Source of the DNA: an uncultured Tenacibaculum sp.
Lineage (GTDB): Bacteria > Bacteroidota > Bacteroidia > Flavobacteriales > Flavobacteriaceae
NCBI GenBank assembly: GCA_947504185.1
Contig: CANNGJ010000003.1
Coordinates: 122,655-186,654 of the forward strand
DNA length: 64,000 nucleotides
Reading direction: 5' to 3'
In this document: positions 59,041 through 64,000 of the stretch, piece by piece
Layout of the letters: each line of letters starts with the position of its first letter
Numbering within the stretch: the stretch's first letter is position 1
Position numbers and translations under genes: made by a program
The notes under the pieces: generated by a model
The model's database searches: none
What the model was told of the DNA's origin: nothing
Seen by the model: the letters and a program-made list of their open reading frames with translations, nothing else

Positions 59041-60537
59041 TTATTCTACCAAAAAACTTTGCAATACATCAGCAATTTTACGATTATCTGATAACTGTGG
59101 AATTTTATTTTGCCCGCCAAACTTACCTATCGATTTCATATACTCATGAAACCCACCTTTTTTAACTTTTCTAATAATAAGCGAGCGCAATATTTTCCCT
59201 TCTAACAAATCAAAATAATATACATTCTGTTGTTGCATAGAAGCATCTATTTTAGATGCTAATTCTTCTAAATTATCTGGTTCGTTTTCAAATTCTATAA
59301 ACCATTCGTGGTATGGTAACCCGTTTTCTGGGTTTACTTGTGGAGCTACTGTAAACTCACTTACATTTACATCGGTTCCAACAATAGCATCATTTAATGC
59401 TTTTTCAACTTCTTTGCCAATTACATGTTCACCAAAAGCAGATATAAAATGTTTAATACGTCCAGTAACCTTTATTCTATACGGTTTTGTAGAAGTGAAT
59501 TCAACTGTATCTCCAATATTATATCCCCAAAGACCCGCAGATGTGTTTAAAATAATTACATAATTCACCCCTACTTGCACATCTTGTAAAGAAATTCGTG
59601 TTGGATTCTCATCAAAAAATTCTGAAGCTGGAATAAATTCATAGAAAATACCTGAATTTAATTGTAAGAGCATTCCCTTTTCTGTCTGTGAATCTTGATA
59701 AGCTATAAATCCTTCTGAAGCTGGATACAATTCAACATAATCTATCTTCTTTCCTATTAATGCCTCAAACTTATTTTTATATGGTTCAAAGTTCACTCCT
59801 CCGTACACAAAGAAATTAAAGTTTGGGAAAATTTCTGAAATGGTTTTACCTGTTTTGTCTATCAGTTTTTCAAAATACATTTGTACCCAAGACGGAATTC
59901 CGCTAATAACAGACATATCTTCATTAATAGTTTCGTCTACAATTTTATCAACTTTTGTGTCCCAATCTTCAATACAATTGGTTTCCCAACTAGGTAATCT
60001 GTTTTTAAGTAAATAATTAGGAACGTAGTGAGCGGCAATACCACTCAAGCGCCCTAATTTAACTCCGTTTACATCTTCTAAAACAGGGCTTCCTTGTAAG
60101 AAAATCATTTTACCATTTACAAAACTAGCATCACCAGTTTCTGCTATATAAAATAACAAGGCATTACGTGCAGCTTTTATATGTGTAGGCATCGATTCTT
60201 TGGTAATCGGAATATATTTTGCACCAGAAGTAGTACCAGAAGTCTTAGCAAAATATAAAGGTTTTCCTTTCCACAAAACATTCTCTTCACCTTCAACAAT
60301 TCTATCTACATAAGATCGTAGACCTTCATAATCGTTTACAGGAACACGTTTTTTAAAATCTTCGTAATTATTGATTGATATAAAATCATGATCTTTTCCA
60401 AAAGCAGTTTTGCAACCTTCTGAAACTAAATATTGAAATACTTTTTCTTGGGTTTTGTGTGGCTTATTTGCCCATTTATAAACTCGTTTTCTAACTTGCT
60501 TTGCAAATGGGATTGCTAATTTTGATTTTATACTCAT
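59041..60537 (-). CDS. GH3-like acyl-adenylase family protein
   Basis: A 498-residue protein of the bacterial GH3 auxin-responsive-like family in the acyl-adenylate superfamily: YFAKTSGTTSGAKYIPITKES (about 97-117, P-loop-like), YVELYPASEGFIAYQDS, and GRIKHFISAFGEHVIGKEVE. It probably couples an acid to an amine; the substrate is unknown. The upstream gene is a M23 peptidase, a pairing I have seen in flavobacteria; their frames abut. Confidence 0.88.
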   Translation of the reverse strand: MSIKSKLAIPFAKQVRKRVYKWANKPHKTQEKVFQYLVSEGCKTAFGKDHDFISINNYEDFKKRVPVNDYEGLRSYVDRIVEGEENVLWKGKPLYFAKTSGTTSGAKYIPITKESMPTHIKAARNALLFYIAETGDASFVNGKMIFLQGSPVLEDVNGVKLGRLSGIAAHYVPNYLLKNRLPSWETNCIEDWDTKVDKIVDETINEDMSVISGIPSWVQMYFEKLIDKTGKTISEIFPNFNFFVYGGVNFEPYKNKFEALIGKKIDYVELYPASEGFIAYQDSQTEKGMLLQLNSGIFYEFIPASEFFDENPTRISLQDVQVGVNYVIILNTSAGLWGYNIGDTVEFTSTKPYRIKVTGRIKHFISAFGEHVIGKEVEKALNDAIVGTDVNVSEFTVAPQVNPENGLPYHEWFIEFENEPDNLEELASKIDASMQQQNVYYFDLLEGKILRSLIIRKVKKGGFHEYMKSIGKFGGQNKIPQLSDNRKIADVLQSFLVE

Positions 60538-61425
60538 CTACTGAAAATCTATATAATTTGTTGGATTTACTGGAAACCCGTTATTCCATAATTCAAAATG
60601 CAAATGAGGTCCTGTGGTTAACTCCCCTGTTGAACCTACACTTGCTATTGCTTCACCCGACTTTACAACATCTCCTTGCTGCTTTAACAAAGTTCCGTTG
60701 TGTTTGTACACTGATATAAACTCATTAGGATGTTGAATAGTTACAACATATCCCGTTTCTGCAGTCCATTCAGCTAAAATTACGGTTCCGTCTGCTACAG
60801 ATTTTACCGGAGTTCCTACTGGAGCCACAATATCAATCGCATAATGTTTCTCACTGGCATCGTATTGCTGGCTAACTGTTCCTGTAAGCGGAGAAAAGAA
60901 TACGATTTTAGCTCTTCCAATGGTCCCATCTGATAAAGGGAAACGGTCTTTACCTTCTATTTTTTCTCTAAATAAAGAATCTTGCTTAGTTGCTTGTAGT
61001 TTACTTTCATCTAATGCAATACTTTGTGCTTCGTTTTTAATTGAATCTATTTTTTCTGGTTCAATTTCACCAGTTAAAACAGGTTTTAGAGCACTTGTAT
61101 AACGTTCTATAATATCTAATCTGGTTTTTAATGAATCTGCTTCGTAAGTTAGTCTTGTAGCTTTCTTTTTTAAAGAAGTTGATGAATAGCCAGGTATATA
61201 TTCTCTAATACCTGTAAAAGCAATTAACAAAGTTGTTAACCCTATTAATATTACAGAAAATACACCTCCAAAGACAAATACATTAAGTCTAGATAATTTT
61301 AATGAGAATTTTTCCTGAAAAGTATTTTCATTTAAAATTACTAATCGATATTTATCAGTAAGTTTTTGTTTTATTTTTCGTTTGTCTTGAGTTTTTGCCA
61401 CGTTTAATACTAGTTTGGACTTCAA
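60538..61425 (-). CDS. M23-family peptidase
   Basis: A 295-residue protein with one helix (about 45-70), a helical stretch, then a LytM/M23 domain: HYAIDIVAPVGTPVKSVADGTV, GPHLHFELW and the terminal barrel. Zinc residues H (HYAID) and D (YAIDIV) plus HLH are present, so it looks active. It likely trims peptidoglycan or acts as an envelope activator. It abuts the GH3-like gene. Confidence 0.92.
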   Translation of the reverse strand: MKSKLVLNVAKTQDKRKIKQKLTDKYRLVILNENTFQEKFSLKLSRLNVFVFGGVFSVILIGLTTLLIAFTGIREYIPGYSSTSLKKKATRLTYEADSLKTRLDIIERYTSALKPVLTGEIEPEKIDSIKNEAQSIALDESKLQATKQDSLFREKIEGKDRFPLSDGTIGRAKIVFFSPLTGTVSQQYDASEKHYAIDIVAPVGTPVKSVADGTVILAEWTAETGYVVTIQHPNEFISVYKHNGTLLKQQGDVVKSGEAIASVGSTGELTTGPHLHFELWNNGFPVNPTNYIDFQ

Positions 61426-61491
61426 ATATACAACGAAAAAATGGCGAAACTATTTTTTAAACAAATTACACTTTAAGTTAAAATGCTAATA

Positions 61492-62379
61492 CTACAAATC
61501 AAATAAGTACGATATAGAAAAATTAAATGAACTAGTAACTTTTAAATTCGTTTCTCCTTCTAATGCTGTTGGGAAATTAATTCTATATCCTAACTCTAAA
61601 TCGAAATTTCCAACATTGTATTGTAATGGAATTATTAACTCGGTGTTAATTAACCCAAAATCATTATTCTCAAAATACCTTGTAAATTCTCTGTCTCTAT
61701 AAGTAAATGTTTGTGATAATTGGATGGTTTGTTCTGCTAGAGTAATATTTAATTGTGGACGTAATTTTAAATGATGTTTTTTAGTTTTAGATAAACTTAA
61801 AACTCCATAAGTAGATCCTATTATTTGAAATGAATTATCATTGCCAAATAAATATGTTGTTGATATTTCAGTACCTATAGTTTTCTTTATATTATCTAAT
61901 TCGAAACCTAATGAAACAGCATTTTTAAATGGATTTTCTCGTGTTGTATTTGTATAAAAATATCTCTCATAAGAAACTGACCATCTCATTTTCTTTTCTT
62001 CCCCAAAACTTTTCCCATATCCTACGTTAACCGAAGTGTAATCCCATCTTGGTGTGAATTGATTATAATAGATTCCCATTACTCCAATTGACAATCCATT
62101 AGAATGTAAATACGATATTTTTGGACTTATATTAAATTGATCGCTTCTAATATCTCTACCAGAAAAATATGTTCTATTATTATATTCTAATGACACATGT
62201 ATAAACTGGAACTTTGTAGCCGATTTTAAAAACTCTTCTTCACTCTCTTCCCCTAAAAGATTATCTATTATTTCATCTTCTTCTGGTAGTTGATTTTCAC
62301 TTTTTTTATCAAGAGTATCTTGTCCATAAAAATTCAGAAAACTAAATAGTAAAAAGAAAAATGTGAAGTTTTTTTTCAT
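61492..62379 (-). CDS. Exported protein, probable outer membrane beta-barrel
   Basis: A 295-residue protein with signal peptide (FTFFFLLFSFLNFYGQ). The acidic segment (SENQLPEEDEIID) is followed by many alternating strands and a terminal FSISYLFDL, the Phe-rich ending of outer membrane barrels. The start is ATG 62379 rather than 62397. No family named. A terminator separates it from the following gene. Confidence 0.65.
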   Translation of the reverse strand: MKKNFTFFFLLFSFLNFYGQDTLDKKSENQLPEEDEIIDNLLGEESEEEFLKSATKFQFIHVSLEYNNRTYFSGRDIRSDQFNISPKISYLHSNGLSIGVMGIYYNQFTPRWDYTSVNVGYGKSFGEEKKMRWSVSYERYFYTNTTRENPFKNAVSLGFELDNIKKTIGTEISTTYLFGNDNSFQIIGSTYGVLSLSKTKKHHLKLRPQLNITLAEQTIQLSQTFTYRDREFTRYFENNDFGLINTELIIPLQYNVGNFDLELGYRINFPTALEGETNLKVTSSFNFSISYLFDL

Positions 62380-62394
62380 ATTCTTTATAAAATC

Positions 62395-62424
62395 CAAAAA
62401 AGTGGTTGAGATTTCTCAACCACT
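62395..62424 (-). terminator. Terminator after the LTxxQ-type gene
   Basis: AGTGGTTGAGA / TCTCAACCACT, 11-bp stem, followed on the minus strand by six T. Confidence 0.85.
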
Positions 62425-62464
62425 AAAACCAATCAAAATATTAATATCCAACAAGAGTTTTTTC

Positions 62465-62899
62465 TTATCTTTTTTGCAACCTTCTACGTATATTTTTTCT
62501 TGCCCTTTTTTTCGACACTCCTCTTTTTGAATTAAATCGTTGCTTTAATTGTTGTTTTTGCGACTTAGTTAGAGTTCCTCTAAATTTAGATTTCGATTGT
62601 TTAACACTCAACCTATTTTGAGCAACAAGCTTTTTTTGAGCTATTGTTAGCGAATTTTTTAAAGCTTCTTGTCTTTCTAGTTTTGTTAGTGCTTTGTTTT
62701 TTAATATTGCTAACTGGCTAGAAGTAAGAGTCGCTTTAAAGGCTTGTCTATTTTTTTTAATTAACTCTTTTTGAGCTCTTAATAGTTGTTTTTGCTCTAG
62801 TGAAAGATTTAAGTCTTCTATTGAGTTTTGAGCAACAACATTTACACTTCCTATTAAAAGTGAGAATACAAGTGCTACTATAATTTGTAAAGGTTTCAT
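62465..62899 (-). CDS. Small basic exported protein with LTxxQ motifs (CpxP/Spy-like)
   Basis: A 144-residue exported protein (signal peptide ending VVAQ). Four short motifs of the LS/LTxxQ type (LSLEQ, LTSSQ, LTIAQ, LTKSQ) and a Lys/Arg-rich tail (KKRARKNIRRRLQKR) make it similar to periplasmic CpxP/Spy stress chaperones. It follows the ECF-linked genes at 62,958-63,902 and may be their target. Confidence 0.72.
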   Translation of the reverse strand: MKPLQIIVALVFSLLIGSVNVVAQNSIEDLNLSLEQKQLLRAQKELIKKNRQAFKATLTSSQLAILKNKALTKLERQEALKNSLTIAQKKLVAQNRLSVKQSKSKFRGTLTKSQKQQLKQRFNSKRGVSKKRARKNIRRRLQKR

Positions 62900-62957
62900 T
62901 TTTTGTTCTGGTATTAACTCTATTCTTTAGACCTAAGCTTCTTTAAAAAGTTTTAGA

Positions 62958-63332
62958 TTATTCAGAAAAAATTTCGTCGGTTAACAATTCATCGTTTACA
63001 TATTCATTTAATAACTGATCTACATCTTCATCATCAGTTACTAAAGAAGCTATTAAAATATCACTTTCTCCCTCATTTACTGGTAAGAAAGGGTTTACTA
63101 CTGCTAAAGTAAATAGCAATGCTATAACAGCTACAGCAGACCAAGCGTAAATGTTTCTATATATAGGAATCACTTTCTTTTCCTCTTTAAAAACTGTCTT
63201 GTCTAAAATAGATTGTTTTGATTTAGAAAAGTATCCTTCTGGTACGTTTAATCCTAAATCTGCTTTATGTCTTTTTTCTGTGTTCACATCAAAAGTATTT
63301 CGAACGTTAAAGTTATTGTTTTGTGAGTTCAT
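62958..63332 (-). CDS. Membrane protein of an ECF sigma unit, probable anti-sigma factor
   Basis: A 124-residue protein. A cytosolic N-terminus (about 1-55, basic, KSKQSILDKTVF) is followed by one helix (about 62-80) and an acidic periplasmic tail rich in Asp and Glu. It has no zf-HC2 motif. It starts 6 bases after the ECF gene and is probably its membrane regulator. Confidence 0.65.
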   Translation of the reverse strand: MNSQNNNFNVRNTFDVNTEKRHKADLGLNVPEGYFSKSKQSILDKTVFKEEKKVIPIYRNIYAWSAVAVIALLFTLAVVNPFLPVNEGESDILIASLVTDDEDVDQLLNEYVNDELLTDEIFSE

Positions 63333-63338
63333 AACAAA

Positions 63339-63902
63339 CTATGCTTTAATTTTTTCTACATACGCTACTGCTGTAATATTATTTTCTATATGCTTTACAG
63401 CTCCATAATAGTATGTTTTTAAGGTACCTTCTTTTATCTTTAATATCTCTGAAATTTCTCTAAATTTCAAGTTGTCATAATACTTCATTTGAAAAACTTG
63501 CTTTTGTTTTTCTGGCAAATCATTTAAAACTTGTCGTAATTTCAATTGAGCTTCATCTCCATCAAAAAAAACATCACCTGTTAAATCTCCTAAATATTTA
63601 TCGCTTACATCTGTTAGAGATGAAAACGTTTTCCTTTTTTCTCTTTCTAAGAATCGCATTGACTCGTTATAAGCTATTTTATACATCCAAGTATGTAAAG
63701 AACTTTCTTGTTTAAAATTTGCTAAACTTTTATAAACTCTAACAAAAGTATTTTGTAAAACATCGTCGGCATTTTCATGAGTTCCTACCAACTTTCTTAT
63801 ATGCCAATACAAACGTTCTTGATATAAATCTAACAGCTTAGAAAAAGCTTTTTCTTTATACTTATTACTAGTTAATTGATTTATAAAATCAGCTTCGTTC
63901 AT
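63339..63902 (-). CDS. ECF RNA polymerase sigma factor
   Basis: A 187-residue protein with region 2 (ADDVLQNTFVRVYKSLANFKQESSLHTWMYKIAYNE) and region 4 (KQVFQMKYYDNLKFREISEILKIKEGTLKTYYYGAVKHIE). It likely controls itself and the genes after it. A TonB-linked or CnrYXH-like scheme is possible. Upstream 98 bases to the window end contain no further gene. Confidence 0.92.
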   Translation of the reverse strand: MNEADFINQLTSNKYKEKAFSKLLDLYQERLYWHIRKLVGTHENADDVLQNTFVRVYKSLANFKQESSLHTWMYKIAYNESMRFLEREKRKTFSSLTDVSDKYLGDLTGDVFFDGDEAQLKLRQVLNDLPEKQKQVFQMKYYDNLKFREISEILKIKEGTLKTYYYGAVKHIENNITAVAYVEKIKA

Positions 63903-64000
63903 AGGTTTTGTTAGTCTTATTTCTAATTAGACCCTTAAAGTTTAAAAAAGTTTAATTTTTTTTAATTTACTGAAATGTTAAACAAAAAAAGCCAGCTTTA

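Noticed and set aside
1..64000. CRISPR array or cas genes
   Set aside because: I saw no regularly spaced direct repeats of 25-40 bases and no cas-like protein.

Overview
The window comes from a low-GC member of the Bacteroidota, almost certainly Flavobacteriaceae. Support for this: a SusC/SusD pair, a T9SS-type OmpA/PD40 protein, DUF4230 and GH3-like proteins, weak or absent Shine-Dalgarno sites, and TAnnTTTG promoter elements. Genus cannot be fixed from the sequence alone.

Positions 1 to about 22,042 look like the right-hand part of an integrated mobile element. It carries a DUF5131 gene cut by the window edge, a DUF3987 protein, a tyrosine integrase, an AAA ATPase, a HAD protein, a DUF3871 protein, a RadC-like JAB protein, an XRE repressor with two operators, and several orphan genes. 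It ends in a 42-base fragment of a tRNA (CAT anticodon) lacking its 5' half, the expected scar of integration into a tRNA 3' end. The intact tRNA should lie left of the window.

Inside the element, 5,914-17,047 is a probable RiPP (modified peptide) locus that I cannot match to a described class. It has four GG-leader precursor peptides, two of them under 60 residues and easily missed. All four share an invariant Cys-His just after the GG site. The locus also has a C39-peptidase ABC exporter, an HlyD adaptor, a relative of HExxH-type peptide hydroxylases with an HQxxH site, and a CPBP membrane protease. Two more genes stand out: a close relative of CmoA (carboxy-SAM synthase), and a carnosine N-methyltransferase-like (N2227) enzyme with a C-terminal winged-helix-like tail. 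My leading hypothesis is that carboxy-SAM made by the CmoA-like enzyme is used to carboxymethylate the conserved His or Cys of the peptides. A divergent operon (aldo/keto reductase, TonB-C-like protein, TPR protein) may belong to the locus.

From 22,100 on the content is chromosomal. It includes an OmpA/PD40 protein, ribE, pdxA, DUF177-rpmF-fabH-accB-accC, waaA, a YeeE/YedE pair, lspA, a DksA-like gene and ileS. Then come a SusCD locus, a truncated DUF11 surface protein beside a decayed copy of the djlA-like 3' end, a bacilliredoxin, and a umuC-umuD pair in which umuC carries a frameshift. After these are DUF2975/HTH, an Lrp regulator, HupE, dCMP deaminase and a C-terminal processing protease. 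Three separate ECF sigma systems fill the right end (52.9-55.9 kb, 56.0-58.2 kb and 62.4-63.9 kb), together with MOSC, GH3-like and M23 peptidase genes.
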